Source: Chloroflexota bacterium (GTDB lineage Bacteria > Chloroflexota > Limnocylindria > QHBO01). Taken from it: a DNA stretch of 16,715 nucleotides. Below the pieces are notes generated by a model that made no database searches, was not told where the DNA came from, and was given only the letters and a program-made list of their open reading frames with translations. The translations under genes were made by a program, and so were the position numbers. Of the stretch, positions 1 through 6,400 are shown piece after piece; position 1 is the stretch's first letter; each line of letters opens with the position of its first letter. The DNA lies in contig JAGXHP010000130.1 in the NCBI GenBank assembly GCA_024636135.1, positions 1 through 16,715 of the forward strand. Reading direction: 5' to 3'.

Positions 1-382
1 CCACCCCCCGCACGCCCCGGGCGACATACGCGGCATGCTGCTCCTCGCCAAAGGCGGTGCCGCCCAGCGCCGAGCCGATGAAGACGCCGGTCCGCTCACC
101 CGCGTGGGCCTCGAGCCCGGCGCTCTCGTATGCCTGGCGGGCCGCGACGACCGCCAATGCACTGAACCGATCCAGGCGCCGCGCTCGGCGCGCCTCGAGG
201 TGGTCGGCGGGGTCGAAGTCATCGATCTGTGCCGCGATCTGGGAGGGGAATGGACTGGCGTCGAACCGGTCGATGCGCCGCACCGCCGACGCATTGGCCA
301 TCACCCCGTCCCACAGGCCGCTCGCGCCGGTCCCGATCGGGGTAACGGCGCCGATCCCGGTGATGACCACGCGCCGCCTCAT
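1..382 (-). CDS. Beta-ketoacyl-ACP synthase (KAS II/FabF-like), 3' part cut off by the window edge
   Basis: Only the N-terminal ~127 residues are present. They begin MRRRVVITGIGAVTPIGTG, the typical opening of KAS II/FabF-type condensing enzymes, followed by RRIDRFDASPFPSQIAAQI and a DRFSALAVVAARQAYESAGL segment, both usual for the family. KAS enzymes condense an acyl thioester with malonyl-ACP; the active-site Cys and the two His lie beyond the window. The ATG at 382-380 overlaps the TGA of the upstream SRPBCC gene as ATGA, so it should be translated by coupling as the fourth gene of the minus-strand operon. Because it sits with a methyltransferase, a flavoprotein and an SRPBCC protein rather than with fab genes, it may be a pathway-specific condensing enzyme or chain-length factor instead of housekeeping FabF. 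The missing active site would decide this. Confidence 0.9.
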   Translation of the reverse strand, partial: MRRRVVITGIGAVTPIGTGASGLWDGVMANASAVRRIDRFDASPFPSQIAAQIDDFDPADHLEARRARRLDRFSALAVVAARQAYESAGLEAHAGERTGVFIGSALGGTAFGEEQHAAYVARGVRGV

Positions 383-825
383 GTCGGCTGCCCTTCGGCG
401 ATCTCGCGGATGCGGCGCAGCGTGCGACCGGCGATCGCCTCGATGAACTGCGGCCCGATGACACGGTGTGCCGCGAACTCCCCGATGACGGGCCACCGCA
501 GGTCGAGCCGGTGCTCGATGCTGACGTCGGTGCCGCCATCGATCGGCTCGAAGCGCCAGGCGACCCACATCCCGCGCGTCACGCCGCCGGTGTGGACGAA
601 CTCGATCATGCGCTGCTCGCGCAGGGGCCGGATGATCGCCTCCCACTTGACCGGGATCGGGCCGCGGCGCGCGCCCATGGCGAAGCGTCGCTCGCCGTCG
701 GAATCCGCGACGGGGCGGACGTAGCGGTAGTGGGGCAGGATCTCCGGCCAGCGCTCGATATCGGCGGCCAGGGGAAAGATGCGCTCCCATGGCGCTCGCA
801 TCATCTCGTGCAGCGTGCTCTTCAC
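379..825 (-). CDS. SRPBCC (START/Bet v1-like) family protein, polyketide cyclase/aromatase type
   Basis: 148 residues from a GTG start at 825-823. The start is chosen because GTGA overlaps the stop of the preceding flavoprotein gene, and because the product then begins as SRPBCC proteins do (STLHEMMRAPWERIFPLAADI, then ERWPEILPHYRYV). The body alternates beta strands (KWEAIIRPLREQRMIEFVHTG, WRFEPIDGGTDVSIEHRLDL) and ends in a long helix (FIEAIAGRTLRRIREIAEG), the helix-grip arrangement. Family members bind hydrophobic ligands; some act as aromatases/cyclases on polyketide chains or as ubiquinone-binding COQ10-like chaperones. No catalytic residue can be assigned. Position between a flavoprotein and a ketosynthase supports cyclisation or binding of a polyketide or lipid intermediate. 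Reading the frame upstream of 825 gives a longer Arg-rich product that is out-of-frame noise over the flavoprotein gene. Confidence 0.85.
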   Translation of the reverse strand: MKSTLHEMMRAPWERIFPLAADIERWPEILPHYRYVRPVADSDGERRFAMGARRGPIPVKWEAIIRPLREQRMIEFVHTGGVTRGMWVAWRFEPIDGGTDVSIEHRLDLRWPVIGEFAAHRVIGPQFIEAIAGRTLRRIREIAEGQPT

Positions 826-1991
826 GGGGCCAGCACCTCGAGCACCGCGCGTGGCGAGAGCGCATCGGTCGCCGGGCGAAGGTCGCCGAGCGCAGATCCG
901 AGGCGCAGGGCCGCTCCCGGTCGCGACTCGAGGCGTCCGACCACGTGCTCGAGCGCCGCCGGTGCGGCGAGGAAGCCCTGGACGAGCCAGCTCAGCGCGC
1001 TCTTCGCCGCGAAGGCGCGCCGTCGTTCGGCGCGGTAGGCCGATGCCACGTCGCCACCGGCCAGGATGGCGTCGGTGGCTGCCCGTGCGGATCGGAGCGC
1101 GCGGTGAATGCCCTCGCCCGTGAACGGATCCACGAATCCCGCCGCGTCCCCGACGAGCAGCCACCCTGCGCCGGCGCTGTCGGCCACGCGATGCCCGATC
1201 GGGGCCGCGCCGCGGATCGGGGTCAGTCGCCGGCTGCCGCGCAACCGGTCGGCGACCGCGGGCAGCCGGGCGATCGCCTCCGCGAAGCGGTCGGCTGCCG
1301 GTCTGCGGTCGTTCATCGGCAGTGCCATGCCCACGTTCAGCTCGCCGCCGGGCGTCGGGGCCAGCCCGACATAGAACCCGCGGCCGGCGTGCATCTCGCC
1401 GTGGTCCGTTAGGTCCGCGACGCCCGAGTAGTGCGCCACAAGCCCGAGGCGTCGGGGGAATCGAACGCCTCGATCCACCCCGAGCAGGTGGCTGACTGTC
1501 GAGCGCGCGCCATCGGCACCGACGACCCAGTCGGCCCGCATCACCTCGTCGCGCCCGCTCCGCGCGTCGCGGACCCGTGCGCCGCGAACCCTCGTCCCAT
1601 CGGCGATGAGGGACACAAGCCGGGTCTGTTCACGGAGCGCGGCCCCGGATCGGGACGCGTGCTCGGCGAGGCCGGCGTCGAATGTCCGCCGGTCGAGGCC
1701 CCACGCCGTGCGGCATCCATTGGCGTCCGCGTAGCGGATCGGTGCGAGACGAACGCCGGCGTGGAGGTCCATCCCGTTCAGCGGGACGGCCGAGGAACGC
1801 CAATCGCCGGACATGCCGAGGCGATCGAGCTCCTCGACGATGCGCGGGCTGGCGTACTCCGCACACACCTTGGGACGGGGATGCGTCGCGGCTTCCACGA
1901 TCGTGACGGACGCACCGCCGCGGGCGAGGCCGGCTGCCAGCGTCGACCCGGCGGGTCCGGCGCCGACCACCAGCACGTCGAGCCGCCTCAT
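822..1991 (-). CDS. FAD-dependent oxidoreductase, geranylgeranyl reductase family
   Basis: 389 residues from ATG 1991-1989, which overlaps the methyltransferase stop as ATGA. An in-frame upstream ATG at 2048 would add 19 residues inside that gene and is not favoured. The N-terminus MRRLDVLVVGAGPAGSTLAA is the GxGxxG FAD-binding fold (G10, G12, G15). RPKVCAEYASP near residue 45 matches the K-x-C-x-E-x-x-SP pattern of geranylgeranyl-reductase-like flavoproteins found with polyketide synthases. ADWVVGADGARSTV is the GD motif near residue 160, and GDAAGFVDPFTGEGIHRAL (roughly 278-295) is the second FAD motif. The family reduces isoprenoid double bonds or hydroxylates phenolic lipids. With its coupled neighbours it probably acts on a quinone-like or polyketide lipid; the substrate is not visible. 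Confidence 0.92.
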   Translation of the reverse strand: MRRLDVLVVGAGPAGSTLAAGLARGGASVTIVEAATHPRPKVCAEYASPRIVEELDRLGMSGDWRSSAVPLNGMDLHAGVRLAPIRYADANGCRTAWGLDRRTFDAGLAEHASRSGAALREQTRLVSLIADGTRVRGARVRDARSGRDEVMRADWVVGADGARSTVSHLLGVDRGVRFPRRLGLVAHYSGVADLTDHGEMHAGRGFYVGLAPTPGGELNVGMALPMNDRRPAADRFAEAIARLPAVADRLRGSRRLTPIRGAAPIGHRVADSAGAGWLLVGDAAGFVDPFTGEGIHRALRSARAATDAILAGGDVASAYRAERRRAFAAKSALSWLVQGFLAAPAALEHVVGRLESRPGAALRLGSALGDLRPATDALSPRAVLEVLAP

Positions 1992-2698
1992 GCGGCGGAC
2001 CGCGTGGCGGCGGTGACGACCCTTGGCATCCAGGTCGCCGAGCGCCATGCGACGCGCAGTCCGGCGGCCGCGATCAGCTCATCGAGCTCGCCAAGGGTGT
2101 ACGCACGCCGCACCGACGTGATGCCGTCGACCCGCGTCACGCGGCTCCGGCCCAGGACTCCGACGCTCAGCGCCGTCGCGACCAGCGGAAGCAACCCGCG
2201 CCGCAGGTCGTTGATGATCACCCCGGCCCGCGCGACACGTGCCATCTCGCGCAGGACATCGACGGCATCGGACGGGACGAGGTGATGGATGAGCAGCGAG
2301 CAGTGCGCCACGTCGAATGACTGATCGGAAAAGGGGAGGGAGCGGGCGTCGGCTTCCACGAGCGTCACGGCTCCGCCAGCATGACGCCGCGCCTGGGCCA
2401 GCACCTGGACATTGGTGTCGACGGCGGTGACGCTCCACGATCGGCGCGCGAATGCCTTTGCGATGTCCGCCAGGCCGGTCCCGACGTCGATGACGCTCGG
2501 CCGTTGTGACGCCGTCAGCCGCTCGATCGCCCTCTCGCTTGCCGCGCTCCCGCCGGGCAGCCGGTTGAGCCGCGCGAGGTCGCGAAGATTGGCCGCAACC
2601 TCGCTCGTGCTGAGCCGGCCGCTGTCGAGGAGCTCATCCAGGTCGGCCCGTGACGAAAGGGGCAGCGTCCGGCGCACGCGCTCCAGCGCGGTCAGCAT
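1988..2698 (-). CDS. Class I SAM-dependent methyltransferase, first gene of the operon
   Basis: 236 residues from ATG 2698-2696. Motif I is VIDVGTGLADIA (about 69-80), the acidic residue after strand 2 is D94 in VTAVDTNVQV, and motif II/III is VEADARSLPFSDQSFDVAHC (about 114-133), followed by SLLIHHLV. This is the UbiE/Methyltransf_11 pattern for methylating small molecules. The late VARAGVIINDLRRGLLP is also typical of the methyltransferases found next to geranylgeranyl-reductase-like flavoproteins. An in-frame ATG at 2776 would add 26 residues, but it would place a strong -10 candidate and a 14-bp palindrome inside coding sequence, so I prefer 2698. There is no good Shine-Dalgarno; initiation may depend on a leaderless start just upstream (see findings). 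The stop overlaps the next gene as ATGA. Confidence 0.88.
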   Translation of the reverse strand: MLTALERVRRTLPLSSRADLDELLDSGRLSTSEVAANLRDLARLNRLPGGSAASERAIERLTASQRPSVIDVGTGLADIAKAFARRSWSVTAVDTNVQVLAQARRHAGGAVTLVEADARSLPFSDQSFDVAHCSLLIHHLVPSDAVDVLREMARVARAGVIINDLRRGLLPLVATALSVGVLGRSRVTRVDGITSVRRAYTLGELDELIAAAGLRVAWRSATWMPRVVTAATRSAA

Positions 2699-2711
2699 GG
2701 ATCGACCCGGT

Positions 2712-2725
2712 TCATCGATCGATGA
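2712..2725. promoter_or_regulatory. 14-bp perfect palindrome over the putative methyltransferase operon promoter
   Basis: TCATCGATCGATGA is fully self-complementary and lies 13 bp upstream of the methyltransferase ATG. It overlaps most of the candidate -10 TATCAT (2727-2722 on the minus strand) and the predicted transcription start, so a bound protein would block initiation. The operator role is inference; the palindrome is seen directly. Confidence 0.4.
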
Positions 2726-2727
2726 TA
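2722..2727 (-). promoter_or_regulatory. Putative -10 element (TATCAT) of the methyltransferase-KAS operon
   Basis: TATCAT on the minus strand is followed by 6 nt and then an ATG at 2715-2713, the same hexamer-N6-ATG geometry seen before the HerA-like and CoA-transferase genes. No convincing -35 hexamer lies 16-18 bp upstream. Confidence 0.4.
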
Positions 2728-2787
2728 GGCCCTGCTCTCGCACGTCCCCGGTACGCTGCCGGGCACGCTTGCGCATGACTCGGCGGC

Positions 2788-2801
2788 GTGAGGCGCCTCA
2801 C
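2788..2801. promoter_or_regulatory. 14-bp perfect palindrome upstream of trxB
   Basis: GTGAGGCGCCTCAC is fully self-complementary. Its centre is about 42-44 bp upstream of the predicted trxB transcription start, next to where the -35 region would be. That position suits an activator or a repressor. Function is inferred from position only. Confidence 0.35.
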
Positions 2802-2823
2802 AGTCGGCGGGTCCTCGGCGCGT

Positions 2824-2829
2824 TACACT
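2824..2829 (+). promoter_or_regulatory. -10 element (TACACT) of trxB
   Basis: TACACT ends 9 nt before the trxB ATG, predicting a transcript with a 5' leader of about 0-3 nt. There is no Shine-Dalgarno in the gap. The same hexamer occurs before the S9 peptidase and HerA-like genes. Confidence 0.55.
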
Positions 2830-2838
2830 TGAGACACC

Positions 2839-3849
2839 ATGACCGCCACCGTTCCCCCTTCGACCGCCAACCCGACCCCCGATCACGACCACACCGACAC
2901 CCGCCACCACAAGGTCGTCATCATCGGCTCCGGCCCTGCCGGACTGACTGCCGCCATCTACGCGGCGCGCGCCAACCTCGAGCCGCTCGTGATCGCCGGC
3001 AATGTGCCGATGGGCCAGCTGATGATCACCTCCGATGTCGAGAACTACCCCGGATTCCCGCACGGCATCCAGGGACCCGAGCTCATGCAGCAGTTCCGTG
3101 AGCAGGCCGAGCGATTCGGTTCCACGATCATCGAGAAGGACGCCACGAAGGTCGACTTCAGCCAGCGTCCGCACCGGATCTGGGTCGGCGAGGACGAGTA
3201 CCGCGCCGACGCCGTGATCATCGCGACCGGCGCATCGGCCCTGTGGCTGGGACTGCCATCCGAGGAGGAGTTCCGCGGGCGCGGCGTCAGCGCTTGCGCG
3301 ACCTGCGACGGCTTCTTCTTCCGCGGGCGCGACGTCGCCGTGGTCGGTGGTGGTGATACGGCCCTTGAGGAGGCGACCTTCCTCACCCGGTTTGCCGACA
3401 AGGTCACGATGCTCGTCCGCCGCGACGAGTTCCGCGGCAGCAAGATCATGCAGGACCGCGCGGCCAAGGATCCGAAGATCGAGATCCAGTTCAACCGCGA
3501 GGTCACCGAGGTCAAGGGCGAGATGACCGTCACGTCCCTCACGGTGCGCGACACCGAGAGCGGCGAGACGAGCGAGCTGCCGGTGCAGGGGCTGTTCGTC
3601 GCGATCGGGTACAAGCCGAACACCGACCTGTTCGAAGACCAGCTGAAGGTCGGCAAGGGCGGCTATCTCGAGGTCGTCGGCGAGACGGGATCGGGGATCG
3701 AAGGGGTCTTCGTGGCCGGAGACGGCCACGACAGTCACTACCGCCAGGCGGTCACGGCCGCCGGAGACGGCTGCAAGGCCGCCATTGACGCCGAGCGCTG
3801 GCTCGCGTCGGTCGGTGAGATCGAGGCGTCGACCGCAACGAACTGGTAG
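2839..3849 (+). CDS. trxB: Thioredoxin reductase (NADPH)
   Basis: 336 residues with the complete low-molecular-weight thioredoxin reductase layout. The FAD-binding IIGSGPAGLTAAIYAARA is at 28-45 and ENYPGFPHGIQGPELM at 68-83. The redox-active SACATCDGFFFRG carries the catalytic pair C153/C156. The NADPH-binding VVGGGDTALEEATFL is at 168-182, and the second FAD motif GVFVAGDGHDSHYRQAVTAAGDGCKAA is at 289-315. It moves electrons from NADPH through FAD to thioredoxin in the cytoplasm. The first ~24 residues are a non-conserved extension rich in Pro, Asp and His (DHDHTDTRHH). In the second FAD motif, Gly follows AGD where Val or Cys is more usual. No thioredoxin gene is adjacent. It is transcribed divergently from the methyltransferase operon across 140 bp. 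Confidence 0.96.
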   Translation: MTATVPPSTANPTPDHDHTDTRHHKVVIIGSGPAGLTAAIYAARANLEPLVIAGNVPMGQLMITSDVENYPGFPHGIQGPELMQQFREQAERFGSTIIEKDATKVDFSQRPHRIWVGEDEYRADAVIIATGASALWLGLPSEEEFRGRGVSACATCDGFFFRGRDVAVVGGGDTALEEATFLTRFADKVTMLVRRDEFRGSKIMQDRAAKDPKIEIQFNREVTEVKGEMTVTSLTVRDTESGETSELPVQGLFVAIGYKPNTDLFEDQLKVGKGGYLEVVGETGSGIEGVFVAGDGHDSHYRQAVTAAGDGCKAAIDAERWLASVGEIEASTATNW

Positions 3850-3872
3850 CGACCATTCCGGGGAGAGGCGCC

Positions 3873-4154
3873 ATGGCATGGCTCACGGCTCAGCTCGGCA
3901 GGCTTCGCGACCGCATCTCGCGACGGGGGGACGAGCGTGACCCGGCGCGACGCGCCAGCCTCTCGGCCGCGCGGGACCGTGACCGTGACCGATGCGATCG
4001 TGGCGGCGGATCGGTTCAAGTACGCGGGCCGTATCGGGGGCTCCTCGATCGAGGACGACCTCCGCCGGGACTCCGAGCGCGACACGCACCGGAGCTGAGG
4101 CAAGCCGACCGCCCGTCGCGTCGCGCTGCCGCCCGCTCGGGGCCAGGTCCTTGA
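3873..4154 (+). CDS. Doubtful small ORF after trxB, with a strong ribosome-binding site
   Basis: 93 codons, starting 23 bp after trxB. GGGGAGAGG (3860-3868) lies 4 nt before the ATG and is one of the clearest Shine-Dalgarno sequences in the window. The first ~30 residues (MAWLTAQLGRLRDRISRRG, then DERDPARRASL) look protein-like and GC-ending codons dominate. After about position 3970 the frame becomes Arg/Asp/Gly-rich filler while another frame becomes better (next entry). It could be a true small cationic protein, the 5' part of a frameshifted gene, or a chance ORF. I recognise no family. Confidence 0.3.
   Translation: MAWLTAQLGRLRDRISRRGDERDPARRASLSAARDRDRDRCDRGGGSVQVRGPYRGLLDRGRPPPGLRARHAPELRQADRPSRRAAARSGPGP
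3937..4098 (+). CDS. Doubtful small ORF in the +1 frame, possible continuation of the preceding one
   Basis: 53 codons from GTG 3937 to TGA 4098; GTG 3979 or 3985 are alternative starts. The second half reads VTDAIVAADRFKYAGRIGG then SSIEDDLRRDSERDTHRS. This is a mixed, charged, helix-like composition with nearly all codons ending in G or C, so it looks more like real protein than the overlapping frame there. The frame is the same as trxB beyond its stop. Either it is a separate small gene or, joined to the ORF with the good ribosome-binding site, one gene of about 75 codons broken by a +1 shift near 3970-3990. No homologous family is recognised. Confidence 0.3.
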   Translation: MTRRDAPASRPRGTVTVTDAIVAADRFKYAGRIGGSSIEDDLRRDSERDTHRS

Positions 4155-4155
4155 C

Positions 4156-4161
4156 TACACT
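4156..4161 (+). promoter_or_regulatory. -10 element (TACACT) for the S9 peptidase
   Basis: TACACT predicts a start near 4168 and a leader of about 39 nt. Unlike the neighbouring leaderless genes, this leader contains a GGAG (4192-4195) 11 nt before the ATG. The TTGAC at 4151-4155 runs directly into the hexamer and cannot be its -35. Confidence 0.45.
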
Positions 4162-4206
4162 AACGATCCTCCTCCCCTCAAGCCCCGCAGTGGAGTACCG
4201 CCGCCG

Positions 4207-6339
4207 ATGGCCACTCGCGCGCCGCGTCCCGAGGACCTCTACCAGCTTCGCGTCCCGACCAACGTCGATCTGTCCCCCGACGGCCGCCACGTCGCCTTCA
4301 GCGTGAAGTCGGTGGCACCCGACAAGGACGGATATCGCAGCTCACTGTGGGTCGCGCCGGCTGACGGGTCGAGCGAGGCGCGTCAGATCACCGTCGGCTC
4401 GACCAGTGACACCACGCCGCGCTGGAGCCCGGACGGCAGGACCCTCGCATTCCTGTCGGACCGCGCGGCGATTCTCCAGGCCGGAGGCGGCGGGGCGAAG
4501 CCCGGCAGCAGCGAGCCGCCGAAAGAGGGGCGGACGCAGGTCTGGCTCCTCCCATTCGCCGATGGCGGCGAGGCCCGGCAGCTGACGGACCTGCCGAAGG
4601 ATGTCGGAGCCATCGACTGGTCGCCGGACGGGCGCCGGCTGTGCGTCGTGAGCGGCGCCACGTCGACCGAGCCCGAGAAGCCCAGGGATCGCCGTCCGGG
4701 AGATCCGCCCGCGCCCGACACCCGGCTCATCGACCGGCTGGGATACCAGTTCAACGGCGCCGGCTTCATTCACGACAAGTTTCAGCACCTCTGGCTGGTG
4801 GACGCCACCACGGGCGGCAGCGAGCTCCTGACGCGTGGCGACCACCATGACCGAGACCCCCGCTGGTCACCCGATGGGCGGCGCGTCGCGTTCGTATCTG
4901 ATCGCCACCCCAACGCCGACCTCGGCTGGCGCACCGACATTCACCTCGTGGACATCGGCAGCCGGAACGTCACCCAGCTGTCGCCGGGCCGTGGACGGCA
5001 GTCGTGGGGCGCGCCGGCGTGGTCGCCGGACGGGAAGTGGATCGCCGCGATCGGGACGCGTGGCTGGAAGCGCGGCGAGATCCAGCAGGCGTCGGTATGG
5101 CGGTTCCGGTTGCGCGATGGCCGCGCCGAGGACCTCATCGCCGATGCGGACCTCGAAGCAGCGGCGGCGATGAACAGCGACCTGCTCGGTGGCGGCGAGG
5201 CGTCGCTGCACTGGATCGGCGACGGCCGCTGGATCATGTTCGCCGCGCCCGTCGGGGGCAGCCAGGAGCTGTGGCGGGTCGAGCTCGACGGGGGCCGGCT
5301 CGAACGGCTGACGAACGGACCGCACCACCTGAGCCGACTCGCCAGCGCGGCAGCGTCCCGGGGAGGCGCGCGCATCGCGGCGGTTCGCGCCAGCGCGAAC
5401 GAGCCCCCGGACGTCGTCGTGGGCGATGTCCCGGCGGGCCGCATGACCGGCGACGACAGCGTCGGGCTGCGCCCGCTCAGCCGCCTGATGGGCGATGCGT
5501 GGGCCGACATTCGGCTCGTGACACCGGTCGAGCGCTGGCACGAGGTCGATGGGCGCCGCATCCAGGGCTGGTTCATCGAATCGCCCGCGAGCACGAAGCG
5601 CGCACCGGCACCGGTCATCCTCGAGATCCACGGCGGTCCGGGCACCCTCTACGGTTCCTCGCTGATGTGGGAGTGGCAGCTGCTGGCTTCCTCGGGGATC
5701 AGTGTCTACGCCTGCAATCCGCGGGGCTCGCAGGGGTATGGCAGAGAGTTCCTCACCGCGAACATGGCCGATTGGGGCGACGGCCCGATGCGCGACGTGA
5801 TGGGCGGACTCGACGCACTCATCGCGGACGGGCTGGTGGATGCGGAGCGGATGGGCGTGACCGGCGGGTCCTATGGCGGCTACCTGACCAGCTGGATCGT
5901 GGGACACACCGATCGTTTCAAGGCGGCGGTGACGTGCCGAAGCGTCAACGACATGGTCAGCCAGATGCTGTCCGGCGACATCGGCGGTCCGACCTTTGGG
6001 CTGTACGAGTACGGCGTGCAGCCATGGGAGGACTGGGATCTTTATCGGCGGCACTCGCCGCTCACGTACGCCACCGAGATGACGACCCCGCTCCTGATCC
6101 AGCACAGCGAGAAGGACCTGCGCTGCACGATCACCCAGGCCGAGGAGCTGTTCGCCGTGCTGAGGTCACTGCGCAGGACGGTGCGGCTCATGCGGGTGCC
6201 GGAGGAGTCGCACGAGCTCACGCGATCGGGGACGCCGTTCCGCCGCGTCGACAACCTGCGTCTCATCCACGAGTGGTTCGTCCACTTCCTGGTCGAGGGC
6301 AAGACGGCGCTGCCGAGGGTGAACCCGAAGCGCGGTTAG
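4207..6339 (+). CDS. S9 family peptidase (acylaminoacyl-peptidase/prolyl oligopeptidase type)
   Basis: 710 residues, usual for the family. The N-terminal ~430 residues form a beta-propeller shown by five WSPDG-type (PD40) repeats: DLSPDGRHVAF near 18, PRWSPDGRTLAF near 70, DWSPDGRRLCV near 137, PRWSPDGRRVAF near 218 and AWSPDGKWIAA near 271. The C-terminal alpha/beta hydrolase has EIHGGPGTLYG (oxyanion side), the nucleophile elbow GGSYGGY with S555, HSEKDLRC with D637 and EESHEL with H669, giving a complete Ser-Asp-His triad. The propeller limits substrates to oligopeptides, and many relatives prefer N-acylated or Pro-containing peptides. There is no signal peptide (MATRAPRPEDLYQLRVPT), so it is probably cytoplasmic and acts in peptide recycling. 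It has its own promoter and is 61 bp upstream of the HerA-like gene on the same strand. Confidence 0.95.
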   Translation: MATRAPRPEDLYQLRVPTNVDLSPDGRHVAFSVKSVAPDKDGYRSSLWVAPADGSSEARQITVGSTSDTTPRWSPDGRTLAFLSDRAAILQAGGGGAKPGSSEPPKEGRTQVWLLPFADGGEARQLTDLPKDVGAIDWSPDGRRLCVVSGATSTEPEKPRDRRPGDPPAPDTRLIDRLGYQFNGAGFIHDKFQHLWLVDATTGGSELLTRGDHHDRDPRWSPDGRRVAFVSDRHPNADLGWRTDIHLVDIGSRNVTQLSPGRGRQSWGAPAWSPDGKWIAAIGTRGWKRGEIQQASVWRFRLRDGRAEDLIADADLEAAAAMNSDLLGGGEASLHWIGDGRWIMFAAPVGGSQELWRVELDGGRLERLTNGPHHLSRLASAAASRGGARIAAVRASANEPPDVVVGDVPAGRMTGDDSVGLRPLSRLMGDAWADIRLVTPVERWHEVDGRRIQGWFIESPASTKRAPAPVILEIHGGPGTLYGSSLMWEWQLLASSGISVYACNPRGSQGYGREFLTANMADWGDGPMRDVMGGLDALIADGLVDAERMGVTGGSYGGYLTSWIVGHTDRFKAAVTCRSVNDMVSQMLSGDIGGPTFGLYEYGVQPWEDWDLYRRHSPLTYATEMTTPLLIQHSEKDLRCTITQAEELFAVLRSLRRTVRLMRVPEESHELTRSGTPFRRVDNLRLIHEWFVHFLVEGKTALPRVNPKRG

Positions 6340-6357
6340 GGCTCGCTGGAGCTCTGC

Positions 6358-6375
6358 GTATATACCGTATATACC
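6358..6375. promoter_or_regulatory. Tandem 9-bp repeat GTATATACC x2 upstream of the HerA-like gene
   Basis: GTATATACCGTATATACC is two adjacent copies, each containing the self-complementary octamer GTATATAC. It is an AT-rich island in otherwise very GC-rich DNA and sits where the -35 region of the downstream promoter is expected (14 bp before the -10). It could be a regulator site or an UP-like element; neither is proven. Confidence 0.35.
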
Positions 6376-6388
6376 ATTCCCCACGCAC

Positions 6389-6394
6389 TACACT
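6389..6394 (+). promoter_or_regulatory. -10 element (TACACT) giving a leaderless HerA-like mRNA
   Basis: TACACT is followed by exactly 6 nt (GCCGCC) and then the ATG at 6401, so transcription should begin on the A of the start codon. No Shine-Dalgarno is present. Confidence 0.6.
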
Positions 6395-6400
6395 GCCGCC

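Noticed and set aside
2692..3879. 395-codon minus-strand frame antisense to trxB
   Set aside because: The plus strand encodes a complete thioredoxin reductase with all motifs. The antisense frame is Asp/Val/Gly-rich shadow sequence produced by GC-ending codons.
4151..4156. TTGACT as a -35 element for the S9 peptidase
   Set aside because: It abuts and overlaps the TACACT -10 by one base, leaving no spacer, and no -10 hexamer is found 17 bp further on.
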